Assembly: GCF_013408525.1 (NCBI RefSeq)
Contig: NZ_JACBZM010000001.1
Span: 3,720,001 to 3,784,000 of the forward strand
Source of the DNA: Nocardioides aromaticivorans
Lineage (GTDB): Bacteria > Actinomycetota > Actinomycetes > Propionibacteriales > Nocardioidaceae
DNA length: 64,000 bases
Direction: 5' to 3'
Shown here: positions 7,394-14,373 of the stretch, one piece after another
Layout: each line of letters begins with the position of its first letter
How positions within the stretch are numbered: the stretch's first letter is position 1
Position numbers and translations under genes: made by a program
The notes under the pieces: model-generated
The model's input: the letters and a program-made list of their open reading frames with translations, nothing else
The model's database searches: none
What the model was told of the DNA's origin: nothing

Positions 7394-7435
7394 TAGACTG
7401 GGGGCCTCGAGACGATTCGCAGACCTGCGGAGGAG
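7394..7435 (+). promoter_or_regulatory. Promoter and ribosome binding site of the BI-1 gene
   Basis: TAGACT (7394-7399) fits an actinobacterial housekeeping -10; the -35 is not obvious. A strong Shine-Dalgarno GGAGGAG (7429-7435) precedes ATG 7439, so unlike many genes here this one has a proper leader of about 33 nt. Confidence 0.5.
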
Positions 7436-7438
7436 ATC

Positions 7439-8281
7439 ATGCAGAGCAACAACCCGGTGTTCCGGCGCTCGGAGGAGTTCAACCGGAGCGGTGCAGGCGC
7501 GTACCAGGGGTTCGGCCAGCAGCCGGGCTACGGTCAGCCCGGCCAGCCCTACCCGGGCTACGGCCGGCCCGCCCCGACCCCCACCACGGGAACGGGCCGG
7601 ATGACCATCGACTCGGTCGTCCAGTCGACGTCGATCACGATCGGCATCACCGTCCTCGCCGCCGCGGTCACGTGGCTCGTGACGCCGGCGATCAGCCCCG
7701 AGACGGGCATCCCGTCCAGCCTGCTGGCGGCCTCGGTCATCGGTAGCGGCGCGGCCTTCATCCTGTCGCTGGTCAACTCGTTCAAGCGGATCATCAGCCC
7801 CGGCCTCGTCATGGCCTTCGCGGTCGCCGAGGGCGTCGCGCTCGGCGCGCTCAGCGAGCTGTTCAACGCGGTCTACGGCGGCGGCATCGTCGTCCAGGCA
7901 GTGATCGGGACGTTCGCGGCCTTCGGTGGCACGCTGGCGGCGTACAAGTTCTTCGACATCCAGGTCGGCAACAAGTTCCGCACCTTCGTCATCGCGGCCA
8001 TGTTCGGCATGGTGGCCCTGAGCCTCTTCGAGGTCGTGCTCGGCCTCTTCGGCAGCAACCTGGGCCTCTTCGAGGACGGCGCGCTCGGCCTGGTCTTCGC
8101 CATCGCCGGTCTCGTGCTCGGTGTGTTCATGCTGATCCTCGACTTCGACTTCGTCGAGCAGGGTGTCCGCAACGGCCTGCCGGAGCGCGAGTCGTGGCGG
8201 GCCTCGTTCGGCCTGCTCGTCAGCCTGGTCTGGATCTACACCAACCTGCTCCGGATCCTCGCGATCCTCCAGCAGGACTGA
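7439..8281 (+). CDS. Bax inhibitor-1/YccA family membrane protein
   Basis: A 280-aa integral membrane protein. Residues 1-55 form a soluble Gly/Pro/Tyr/Gln-rich tail (GFGQQPGYGQPGQPYPGYG); seven hydrophobic segments follow between about 65 and 278, and the protein ends in the BI-1 family acidic region (DFDFVEQG). The family includes Ca2+-leak channels and FtsH-interacting membrane proteins; the bacterial role is not established. The low-complexity N-terminal tail is common in actinobacterial homologues. It is monocistronic, with its own promoter and a strong terminator. Confidence 0.88.
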   Translation: MQSNNPVFRRSEEFNRSGAGAYQGFGQQPGYGQPGQPYPGYGRPAPTPTTGTGRMTIDSVVQSTSITIGITVLAAAVTWLVTPAISPETGIPSSLLAASVIGSGAAFILSLVNSFKRIISPGLVMAFAVAEGVALGALSELFNAVYGGGIVVQAVIGTFAAFGGTLAAYKFFDIQVGNKFRTFVIAAMFGMVALSLFEVVLGLFGSNLGLFEDGALGLVFAIAGLVLGVFMLILDFDFVEQGVRNGLPERESWRASFGLLVSLVWIYTNLLRILAILQQD

Positions 8282-8297
8282 CCGACCGCTTCGTACG

Positions 8298-8340
8298 ACG
8301 GCCCCGGTCCCACCTCGGTGGGGCCGGGGCCGTTGTGTTT
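8298..8340 (+). terminator. Rho-independent terminator of the BI-1 gene
   Basis: A 15-bp stem with one G-T pair (8298-8312 with 8319-8333), GC-rich, with loop CCTCGG, followed by TGTGTTTT. It lies 17 bp after the stop codon. Confidence 0.8.
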
Positions 8341-8341
8341 T

Positions 8342-8400
8342 GCGGTTCACCTACCGAATTTGTCGCCAAGGGGATCAGGGCGCGACGAATTCGGTAGGTG
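8342..8400. repeat. Left boundary palindrome of the element
   Basis: Arm CACCTACCGAATTTGTCGC (8348-8366) pairs at 18 of 19 positions with 8382-8400 around a 15-nt loop. It starts 8 nt after the BI-1 terminator stem. Confidence 0.85.
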
Positions 8401-8417
8401 CGTCGTACCACCCGACC

Positions 8418-9449
8418 TCACGCGGAGGTCCGTCGAAGCCACCGCTGCCTGTCCTCCTCGTCCAGCGCGCGCCGTGCCTGGACGGACGAGGTGTCGACCC
8501 ACCAGTGCGGCTGGTCCAGTGTCCAGCCCTGCCCGGCGTGGCGCCGCCGGGCGCGCGCGTACGCCGCATCGAGCCGGCGCTCGAAGGAGCCGAGGTCCCG
8601 CAGATCGGTGGACAGCATCGTGACGAGCTCGAAGCCGAGTTCCCGACACAGCTCCTCCGTCTCGAGATCGCGGCGTCGTACCGTCCGTCGCTCATGGATC
8701 AGTCCGTCGTACTGCCCGACGACGCCTGCCTCCGCGTCGAACAGGTCGGGCGTCAGGAGATGGCTGCCGGCCGGGTCGAAGATGGGTGCGTTGCACAGCA
8801 GTGTGGCGACGGGGTGGCGCTGCCGCCAGCGCATCAGCATGGTGACCTCCATCGGCGACCAGACGTTCTCGTCAGCCACTTCGAGCGCAGTGTTGAGGCG
8901 TCGAGTGTGCGGGCGACCCTTGATCCGCGCGGCGTAGTCGCGGAGCTCGTCGAGACTGGCCAGGTCGTCTGCCATGGCCATGCAGATGACCTGGACGGTT
9001 TCCTCCATGGATCGCGCGCGTAGAGCCGCGACGCAGATCGATCGCTCGGGACGGGTGATCGGAAGACCGTCAACGCGCATGATGTCGCCGTCGAAGAGCC
9101 AGTCCCGGCACAGCTGGACTCCCGGACGGCGTGCGAGGTGCACCGAGTCGCCGATGGCGACCGGCACCGGGAGGGGCTCGCCGCCTGCTGTGCACCCGGG
9201 GAACCATCGCGCTCCTTGCCAGTGCAAGGCGGCCCAGCCCGTGGCCCCGCTGCCCTCGGGGGCACTCGCGACCGCCTCCACGATCCGTTGTAGGACCGAG
9301 CCTTGACCGACATGTGCAGGCACGAAGAGGCCGCAGGACGACCCACGCCAACGCGGCCCGCGTGCCTGGCCCGGAGTCGGACCGTTGCGCCCCGACGGGT
9401 CGACGGGCACCGGGACGACAATGTCCGGCCGGGTGATGTTCAGCTCCAT
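8418..9449 (-). CDS. AbiEi-like N terminus plus DUF559/PD-(D/E)XK-like protein
   Basis: A 343-aa protein with two apparent parts. Residues 20-110 (GPTPGQARGPRW, then GLFVPAHV and GWAALHWQGA) resemble the winged-helix and linker region of AbiEi-type antitoxins. Residues 195-280 resemble DUF559/Vsr-like nucleases: SPMEVTMLM (E201), PDLFDAE (D238), VVGQYDG, then RRRDLETEELCRELGFELV. The usual active-site Glu before YDG is Gln246, so nuclease activity is doubtful. ATG 9449 has GAGG 8 nt upstream; an in-frame GTG at 9521 lies inside the boundary repeat and is less likely. Function unknown. Confidence 0.65.
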   Translation of the reverse strand: MELNITRPDIVVPVPVDPSGRNGPTPGQARGPRWRGSSCGLFVPAHVGQGSVLQRIVEAVASAPEGSGATGWAALHWQGARWFPGCTAGGEPLPVPVAIGDSVHLARRPGVQLCRDWLFDGDIMRVDGLPITRPERSICVAALRARSMEETVQVICMAMADDLASLDELRDYAARIKGRPHTRRLNTALEVADENVWSPMEVTMLMRWRQRHPVATLLCNAPIFDPAGSHLLTPDLFDAEAGVVGQYDGLIHERRTVRRRDLETEELCRELGFELVTMLSTDLRDLGSFERRLDAAYARARRRHAGQGWTLDQPHWWVDTSSVQARRALDEEDRQRWLRRTSA

Positions 9450-9512
9450 CGGCCCAGCCTCGGCCAGATCGCCGGCCTCGGGCGGTCGTCCTCCACAGGC
9501 CTGCCGGGAAGT

Positions 9513-9577
9513 GCGGTTCACCTACCGAATTCGCTCTCGACAGCGCCGAAGCGCGACAAATTCGGTAGGTGAACCGC
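9513..9577. repeat. Right boundary palindrome of the element
   Basis: Perfect 19-bp inverted repeat: 9513-9531 (GCGGTTCACCTACCGAATT) with 9559-9577, around a 27-nt loop. The outer 25 bases match the left boundary exactly in inverse orientation. Confidence 0.88.
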
Positions 9578-9603
9578 GACCAGATGCGGACGTGAGGAGC
9601 CGC

Positions 9604-10626
9604 TCAGTCGGCGACGGGTGCGCCCTCGTGCTCGGCCGGGGCCTCGCCGGGGACGTGCTGGCGGCTGCGGCGGTGGCGCAGCTCGACCCAGAGGCCGCGG
9701 ACGCCGGCGCGGCGGCCGCCGATCTCGGTGCCGTCGAGCTCGGTGCCCGGCTCGTTGACGGCCTGGACGGCTGCGCGGGTGATCGGCAGGACGCCCTCGC
9801 CGCGGTAGGCCTCGAGGGCGACCTCCTCGTCGGGGACCTGCTCGAGAGCGGCGAGCACCGACGGGACCAGGACGCCGGCGAGGGCCTTGTAACCCTCGGC
9901 GGACGGGTGGAACTGGTCGGGGCCGAACAGCAGCGCCGGGGCTGCGGCGAACTCGGGACCCAGCACGTCGCCGAGCGACACCGTCCGGCCGCCCTCCTCG
10001 ATGACCGCGATCGTCTGGGCCGCCGCGAGGCGGCGCGACCAGGCGCGCGCCACCTGGCGCAGCGGCGGCGCGATCGGCTGGACCGTGCCCAGGTCCGGGC
10101 AGGTGCCGACGACCACGCTGGCGCCGGCGCCCATCAGCCGGCGCACCCCCTCGGAGAGGTAGCGCACCGAGTGCGAGGGCCGCATCGTGTGGGTGACGTC
10201 GTTGCCGCCGATGAGGATCACGGCGGCGTCGGGCTCGATCGGCAGCGCGCGGCCGACCTGCGCGGCGAGGTCGGAGGACTTGGCGCCCACGACGCAGAAC
10301 TCCCGCAGGTAGACACGGCGGTTCGCGTGCTCGGCCACGGCGGAGGCGATCAGCGCGCCCGGCGTCTCCTCGACCCGGTCGACGCCGTAGCCCGCGGCGC
10401 TGGAGTCGCCCAGCAGGGCGATCCGGATGGCGGGACCGGGGCGGCCGCGGCCGTACCAGCCGGTCGCGTCCGGGGGCGGCTCCTCGCGCGCGGGACCGAT
10501 CGTCTTGCGCGCCAGCCGGGCCTCCGCGGTGAGTACGCCGTAGAGGCCGGCGCCCAGCGCGGAGAGCCCGCCGCCGCCGTACAACGCGGCGGAGGCGAGC
10601 TTGCGGGCTGCGGACGCCTTGCTCAC
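9604..10626 (-). CDS. SGNH/GDSL-family esterase
   Basis: A 340-aa SGNH hydrolase. Block I is ALLGDSSAAGYG with nucleophile S75, block III is IGGNDVTH (about 139-146) and block V is GPDQFHPSAEGY, supplying the catalytic Asp and His. A hydrophobic segment at about 10-33 without a clear cleavage site suggests an N-terminal membrane anchor or signal. The substrate is unknown; actinobacterial relatives next to cystathionine beta-synthase are annotated as lipases/esterases. The GTG 10626 start is supported by a -10 TAGAGT 7 nt upstream (leaderless). It is divergent from the CBS gene by 37 bp. Confidence 0.85.
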   Translation of the reverse strand: MSKASAARKLASAALYGGGGLSALGAGLYGVLTAEARLARKTIGPAREEPPPDATGWYGRGRPGPAIRIALLGDSSAAGYGVDRVEETPGALIASAVAEHANRRVYLREFCVVGAKSSDLAAQVGRALPIEPDAAVILIGGNDVTHTMRPSHSVRYLSEGVRRLMGAGASVVVGTCPDLGTVQPIAPPLRQVARAWSRRLAAAQTIAVIEEGGRTVSLGDVLGPEFAAAPALLFGPDQFHPSAEGYKALAGVLVPSVLAALEQVPDEEVALEAYRGEGVLPITRAAVQAVNEPGTELDGTEIGGRRAGVRGLWVELRHRRSRQHVPGEAPAEHEGAPVAD

Positions 10627-10633
10627 GGCGGCA

Positions 10634-10657
10634 ACTCTACGGATCCACCGATACGGT
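10634..10657. promoter_or_regulatory. Compact face-to-face leaderless promoters
   Basis: Minus-strand -10 TAGAGT (10639-10634) lies 7 nt before GTG 10626, and plus-strand -10 TACGGT (10652-10657) lies 6 nt before ATG 10664. The two hexamers are 12 bp apart, so each expected -35 falls on or beyond the other promoter's -10. The two genes cannot easily be initiated at the same moment. Confidence 0.55.
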
Positions 10658-10663
10658 GATGGC

Positions 10664-12049
10664 ATGGAGTACGTCGAATCCCTGCTGGAGCTGATCGGCA
10701 ACACCCCGCTGGTCCGGCTCAACCGTTCCCTCGACCTGCCCGCTGACGGACCGTTGGTGCTGGCCAAGGTGGAGTACCTCAACCCCGGCGGTTCGGTGAA
10801 GGACCGGATCGCGACCCGCATGATCGAGGCTGCCGAGGAGTCCGGCGCCCTCAAGCCCGGCGGCACGATCGTCGAGCCGACGTCCGGCAACACCGGAGTC
10901 GGCCTCGCGATGGTGGCGCAGCAGAAGGGCTACCACTGCATCTTCGTGTGCCCCGACAAGGTGAGCGAGGACAAGCGCAACGTCCTCAAGGCGTACGGCG
11001 CCGAGGTGGTCGTCTGCCCGACCGCCGTCCCGCCCGAGCACCCCGACTCCTACTACAACGTCAGCGACCGCCTCGCGGCGCAGCCGGGCGCGTGGAAGCC
11101 CGACCAGTACTCCAACCCGCACAACCCGCGCTCCCACTACGAGGAGACCGGGCCCGAGCTCTGGCGCCAGACCGAGGGCCGGATCACCCACTTCGTCGCG
11201 GGCGTCGGCACCGGCGGCACCATCTCCGGCATCGGCCGCTACCTCAAGGAGCAGAACAAGGACGTCCAGGTCGTCGGCGCCGACCCGGCCGGCTCGGTCT
11301 ACTCCGGCGGCACCGGCCGCCCGTACCTCGTCGAGGGCGTCGGTGAGGACTTCTGGCCCGAGACCTACGACCGCGAGGTCGCCGACCGGATCATCGAGGT
11401 CTCCGACGCCGACTCGTTCGCATTCACCCGCCGCCTCGCCCGCGAGGAGGCGCTGCTCGTCGGCGGATCGTCCGGCATGGCCGCCTTCGCCGCGCGCCAG
11501 CTGGCGCAGGAGCTCGCCGACGCGGGCCAGAGGGACGCCGTGATCGTCGTGCTGCTGCCCGACTCGGGCCGCGGCTACCTCAGCAAGGTCTTCAACGACG
11601 ACTGGCTGGCGCAGTACGGCTTCAGCACCGGCCAGCCGCAGCCCGCCCGCACGATCGGCGAGGTCCTCCGCAGCAAGACCGCCGGCCTGCCGGCCCTCGT
11701 GCACACGCACCCCAACGAGACGATCGCCGAGGCCGTCGCCATCCTGCAGGAGTACGGCGTCTCGCAGATGCCCGTCGTGCGCGCCGAGCCGCCGGTCGTG
11801 GCGGCCGAGGTGGCGGGCTCGGTCTCCGAGCGGGCCCTGCTCGACGCGCTCTTCACCGGCAAGGCCCGGCTCAACGACTCGGTCGAGCAGCACATGTCGC
11901 CGGCCCTGCCGACGATCGGCTCGACCGAGGACGCGACGGCGGCGGTCCCGCTGCTGGAGTCGGCGGACGCCGTCCTGGTGCACGAGGACGGCAAGCCGGT
12001 CGGGGTGCTCACGCGCCACGACCTGCTGAACTTCCTCGCCAAGGGCTGA
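10664..12049 (+). CDS. cbs: Cystathionine beta-synthase with CBS domain pair
   Basis: A 461-aa PLP enzyme condensing serine and homocysteine to cystathionine (reverse transsulfuration). Catalytic Lys46 is in NPGGSVKDRIA, the substrate loop is EPTSGNTGVGLA, and the phosphate-binding loop is GVGTGGTISGIG. The C-terminal third (about 340-461) holds two CBS motifs (ALVHTHPNETIAEAV..., LPTIGSTEDATAAV...), the regulatory nucleotide-binding module. Unlike human CBS there is no haem-binding N terminus. Leaderless ATG start. The downstream GNAT gene begins 4 bp after the stop. Confidence 0.92.
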   Translation: MEYVESLLELIGNTPLVRLNRSLDLPADGPLVLAKVEYLNPGGSVKDRIATRMIEAAEESGALKPGGTIVEPTSGNTGVGLAMVAQQKGYHCIFVCPDKVSEDKRNVLKAYGAEVVVCPTAVPPEHPDSYYNVSDRLAAQPGAWKPDQYSNPHNPRSHYEETGPELWRQTEGRITHFVAGVGTGGTISGIGRYLKEQNKDVQVVGADPAGSVYSGGTGRPYLVEGVGEDFWPETYDREVADRIIEVSDADSFAFTRRLAREEALLVGGSSGMAAFAARQLAQELADAGQRDAVIVVLLPDSGRGYLSKVFNDDWLAQYGFSTGQPQPARTIGEVLRSKTAGLPALVHTHPNETIAEAVAILQEYGVSQMPVVRAEPPVVAAEVAGSVSERALLDALFTGKARLNDSVEQHMSPALPTIGSTEDATAAVPLLESADAVLVHEDGKPVGVLTRHDLLNFLAKG

Positions 12050-12053
12050 GTGC

Positions 12054-12554
12054 GTGCACGTTGAGACCGGGACCGCCCTCCCCGAGGGTGTCCGGTTCGC
12101 GCGGCCGGAGGACGTCCCCGACGTCCTCCGGCTGATCCGCGCCCTCGCGGACTACGAGCGCGAGCCGGACGCGGTCGAGACCACCGAGGCCGACCTGCAC
12201 CGCTGGGTGTTCGGCGACGACCCGGTGGCGAACGTGCTGGTCGCAGAGGCCGATGGCGTTGTCGTCGGGATGGCGCTGTGGTTCCGCACCTACTCGACCT
12301 GGACGGGTGTGCCGGGCATCTACCTCGAGGACCTGTTCGTCGATCCCGCAGCCCGGGGGAGCGGCCTGGGCAAGGCGCTGCTCACCGCGCTCGCCCGGAT
12401 CGCCGTCGACCGCGGCTACCGCCGCGTCGAGTGGGCCGTCCTCGACTGGAACACGCCGTCGATCGAGTTCTACGAGGCGCTCGGTGCGCGGCCGATGCAG
12501 GAGTGGTCGACCTACCGGCTCACCGGCGACGCGCTGGAGTCGCTCGGCGGGTGA
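12054..12554 (+). CDS. GNAT acetyltransferase, SSAT/thialysine-like
   Basis: A 166-aa GNAT protein. The acetyl-CoA loop is PAARGSGLGKALL and the pattern YLEDLFVDP..RG.G.G, then WAVLDWNTPSIEFYEALGA, matches the spermidine/spermine and thialysine N-acetyltransferase (SAT1/SAT2-like) group. The polyamine or thialysine substrate is an inference; thialysine would fit a sulfur-amino-acid neighbourhood. GTG start at 12054 with AAGGG 8 nt upstream, inside the end of cbs, so it is in an operon with it. Confidence 0.8.
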   Translation: MHVETGTALPEGVRFARPEDVPDVLRLIRALADYEREPDAVETTEADLHRWVFGDDPVANVLVAEADGVVVGMALWFRTYSTWTGVPGIYLEDLFVDPAARGSGLGKALLTALARIAVDRGYRRVEWAVLDWNTPSIEFYEALGARPMQEWSTYRLTGDALESLGG

Positions 12555-12566
12555 GGCCGGCGTCGG

Positions 12567-12962
12567 TCAGTGCCGCTCCTCGAGCCCGACGGCGTCGCGG
12601 AGCCGGCGGACCGAGGCGCGCAGCTCCTCGGAGTCGCCGGCCTGGTGGGACATCAGGTCGGACAGCGCCTCGGCGATCACGTTGAGCTTCTCCTGCGACG
12701 CCTCCTCGCCGCGCCGGCCGGCGTTCTCGAGGAGGACCAGCAGGAGCAGCGAGAGGATCGCGGATCCCGTGTGGAGCCCGAGCTCCCACTTCGTCGTGCT
12801 TCCCCACAACGGCTTGCTGAGCGCCCATGCCGCGAGGGCGACGACGATGACGCCGAAGAAGGGCGCCCGGCTGATGTGGTCGTTGATGCGGTCGACGAAC
12901 CGCTCGAACCACGCCCGCCCGCCGCTGCTGTGCCGCGACTCCGCGGCCGGGTTGCTCCTCAT
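12567..12962 (-). CDS. Low-affinity iron permease family membrane protein
   Basis: A 131-aa protein with two membrane segments (about 35-55 and 62-82). The pattern WELGLHTGSAILSLLLLVLL.N...R plus EKLNVIAEAL matches the low-affinity iron permease family (Fet4-related domain), in which bacterial members are small. Transport activity has not been shown for such short forms. The C-terminal 50 residues are charged and helical. The -10 TAGCCT (12974-12969) ends 6 nt before the ATG and overlaps the stop codon of the upstream acetyltransferase gene: a leaderless internal promoter. Confidence 0.75.
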   Translation of the reverse strand: MRSNPAAESRHSSGGRAWFERFVDRINDHISRAPFFGVIVVALAAWALSKPLWGSTTKWELGLHTGSAILSLLLLVLLENAGRRGEEASQEKLNVIAEALSDLMSHQAGDSEELRASVRRLRDAVGLEERH

Positions 12963-12971
12963 GGCGCGAGG

Positions 12972-13931
12972 CTATGCCAGCGCTGCTCCCGCCGGCGGGA
13001 CGTAGTAGCGGCACGTGTGGTGGGGCGCGAAGCCCAGGGCGTCCCAGAAGGCGAGGCCGCCCGGGTTGGCGGTCTCGACGTGCAGCCACGCCGTCAGCGC
13101 GCCCTGCTCGGCGCCCCAGTCGAGCAGCTCCGCGAGGACCGCCGACGCGAGGCCGCGCCGGCGGTGGCCGGGGTCGACCGTCAGGCCGTAGATGCCGAGC
13201 CAGTCGCCGTCGAGCCGGGCCTGCGCCTCGGCGAGCGGGTCGCAGCCGGTGCCGACGCTCGCGACGGCGCGGCCGTCGACGGCGGTGAGCTCGACGGCCT
13301 TCCCCTGGCGCCCGAGGGTACGACGAACGCGCGACACCGCCGCGAGCCGGAGCTCCGACTCGCCGTACCCGAGGTCGTGCCAGCCGAGCGCGCGCAGCTC
13401 GTCCTCGACGGGGGAGCCCGCCTCGAGCTGGGCGAGCGGGTCGCGCCCGCGGGCGGCGTAGAACGCGACGACCTCCTGCGCCGCCTCGGCGACGGGACGG
13501 CCGGGGTCGCCGATGGCGAGACACGAGTTGGCCCGCTTGCGGAGGGTGGTCACGGGATCGGGCTGGCAGCGCAGCTCCCACTCGCCGAGAGGGATCCGCT
13601 CGAGGTCGGGCCACAGTGCGCCGGTGCGTGCCTCGGCGTCGCGGGTGCTCACCCGCAGCCGGGTCGAGGGGCGCGGCGGCACCGGCTTGCCGGAGACGAT
13701 GTCGCCGATCGCGATGGTGACCGGCTCGCCGGACTCCGGCTGGACCACGCACCGACCGTCCCCCCACGCCAGGCAGGTGCCGAGCAGGTCGGTGAACCCG
13801 GGACCGCCGGTCGGGCCGGTCTGACCCCGCAGGAGGCGGCGTACGACGATCCGCTGGCCGATGACGTGCGGGCCGAGCAGGTGCCGGCCGGACGGATGTC
13901 CATCTTCGGGGGGTCTGCGCGCATCCGACAC
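12972..13931 (-). CDS. GNAT protein of the cg3035/Rv0428c family
   Basis: A 319-aa protein. An N-terminal beta-rich module ([19 protein letters not shown], then [10 protein letters not shown]) precedes a degenerate and a complete GNAT fold; the acetyl-CoA loop is [15 protein letters not shown] and the end is [12 protein letters not shown]. Actinobacterial members are annotated as N-acetylglutamate synthase-like (cg3035 family), so a role in arginine biosynthesis is possible but unproved. GTG 13931 is preferred because TAGTAT lies 7 nt upstream; an ATG at 13973 is in frame but would leave the promoter inside the gene. Divergent from fdxA. Confidence 0.75.
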   Translation of the reverse strand: MSDARRPPEDGHPSGRHLLGPHVIGQRIVVRRLLRGQTGPTGGPGFTDLLGTCLAWGDGRCVVQPESGEPVTIAIGDIVSGKPVPPRPSTRLRVSTRDAEARTGALWPDLERIPLGEWELRCQPDPVTTLRKRANSCLAIGDPGRPVAEAAQEVVAFYAARGRDPLAQLEAGSPVEDELRALGWHDLGYGESELRLAAVSRVRRTLGRQGKAVELTAVDGRAVASVGTGCDPLAEAQARLDGDWLGIYGLTVDPGHRRRGLASAVLAELLDWGAEQGALTAWLHVETANPGGLAFWDALGFAPHHTCRYYVPPAGAALA

Positions 13932-13938
13932 GGTCGGG

Positions 13939-13948
13939 ATACTAGGCT
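13939..13948. promoter_or_regulatory. Overlapping divergent -10 boxes (GNAT / fdxA)
   Basis: ATACTAGGCT contains minus-strand TAGTAT (13944-13939), 7 nt before GTG 13931, and plus-strand TAGGCT (13943-13948), a plausible fdxA promoter giving a leader of about 80 nt. The -35 boxes are not clear. Confidence 0.45.
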
Positions 13949-14034
13949 GCTCCCCGACACGAAACCCCTTCATATTGGATCCGTCGTGTCGAGCCCGAAG
14001 CCCCGTAGTGGAAGTCCTGGTCCAGGAGGAACCG

Positions 14035-14361
14035 ATGACCTACATCATCTCGCAGCCGTGCGTCGATGTTAAGGACCGTGCGTGCGTCGATGAGTGCCCG
14101 GTCGACTGCATCTACGAGGGCAAGCGGATGCTCTACATCCACCCCGACGAGTGCGTCGACTGCGGCGCCTGCGAGCCGGTCTGCCCGGTCGAGGCGATCT
14201 TCTACGAGGACGACGTGCCGGAGGAGTGGAAGGACTACTACGACGCCAACGTGAAGTTCTTCGACGACCTCGGCTCGCCCGGTGGCGCCGCCAAGATGGG
14301 CGAGATCGACAAGGACGCCGAGTTCGTCGCCGCGCTCGAGCCGCAGAACCAGGACCACTGA
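14035..14361 (+). CDS. fdxA: Seven-iron ferredoxin
   Basis: A 108-aa low-potential electron carrier with one [3Fe-4S] and one [4Fe-4S] cluster. Ligand spacing matches Azotobacter ferredoxin I shifted by one: C9, C17 and C50 for the 3Fe cluster; C21, C40, C43 and C46 for the 4Fe cluster; C25 corresponds to the free cysteine. The acidic C-terminal extension (60-108) is typical of FdxA. A strong CAGGAGG Shine-Dalgarno precedes the ATG. The TGA is followed in the same frame by dapC after four codons. Confidence 0.93.
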   Translation: MTYIISQPCVDVKDRACVDECPVDCIYEGKRMLYIHPDECVDCGACEPVCPVEAIFYEDDVPEEWKDYYDANVKFFDDLGSPGGAAKMGEIDKDAEFVAALEPQNQDH

Positions 14362-14373
14362 GTCCGCTCTGCG

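Larger units (their letters stand above)
8342..9577. mobile_element. Putative 1.24-kb element with 25-bp terminal inverted repeats
   Basis: The outer 25 bases at 8342-8366 are an exact reverse complement of 9553-9577 (GCGGTTCACCTACCG... and its complement). Each end also carries an inner inverted copy (8382-8400 and 9513-9531), so each boundary is itself a hairpin. The only gene inside is the AbiEi/DUF559-like ORF on the minus strand. No transposase and no target-site duplication are visible at the edges, so it may be a non-autonomous or self-encoded mobile cassette, or a gene bracketed by palindromic interspersed repeats. Confidence 0.5.

Noticed and set aside
8418..9521. Longer form of the element gene starting at GTG 9521
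   Set aside because: That start lies in the boundary palindrome and lacks a Shine-Dalgarno; ATG 9449 has one and gives a family-like N terminus.
8342..9577. Classical IS element with transposase
   Set aside because: The only gene lacks DDE, HUH or serine/tyrosine recombinase motifs, and no target-site duplication is visible next to the repeats.
12972..13973. GNAT gene starting at ATG 13973
   Set aside because: Would place the TAGTAT -10 inside the gene; GTG 13931 is 7 nt after it and retains the conserved N terminus.
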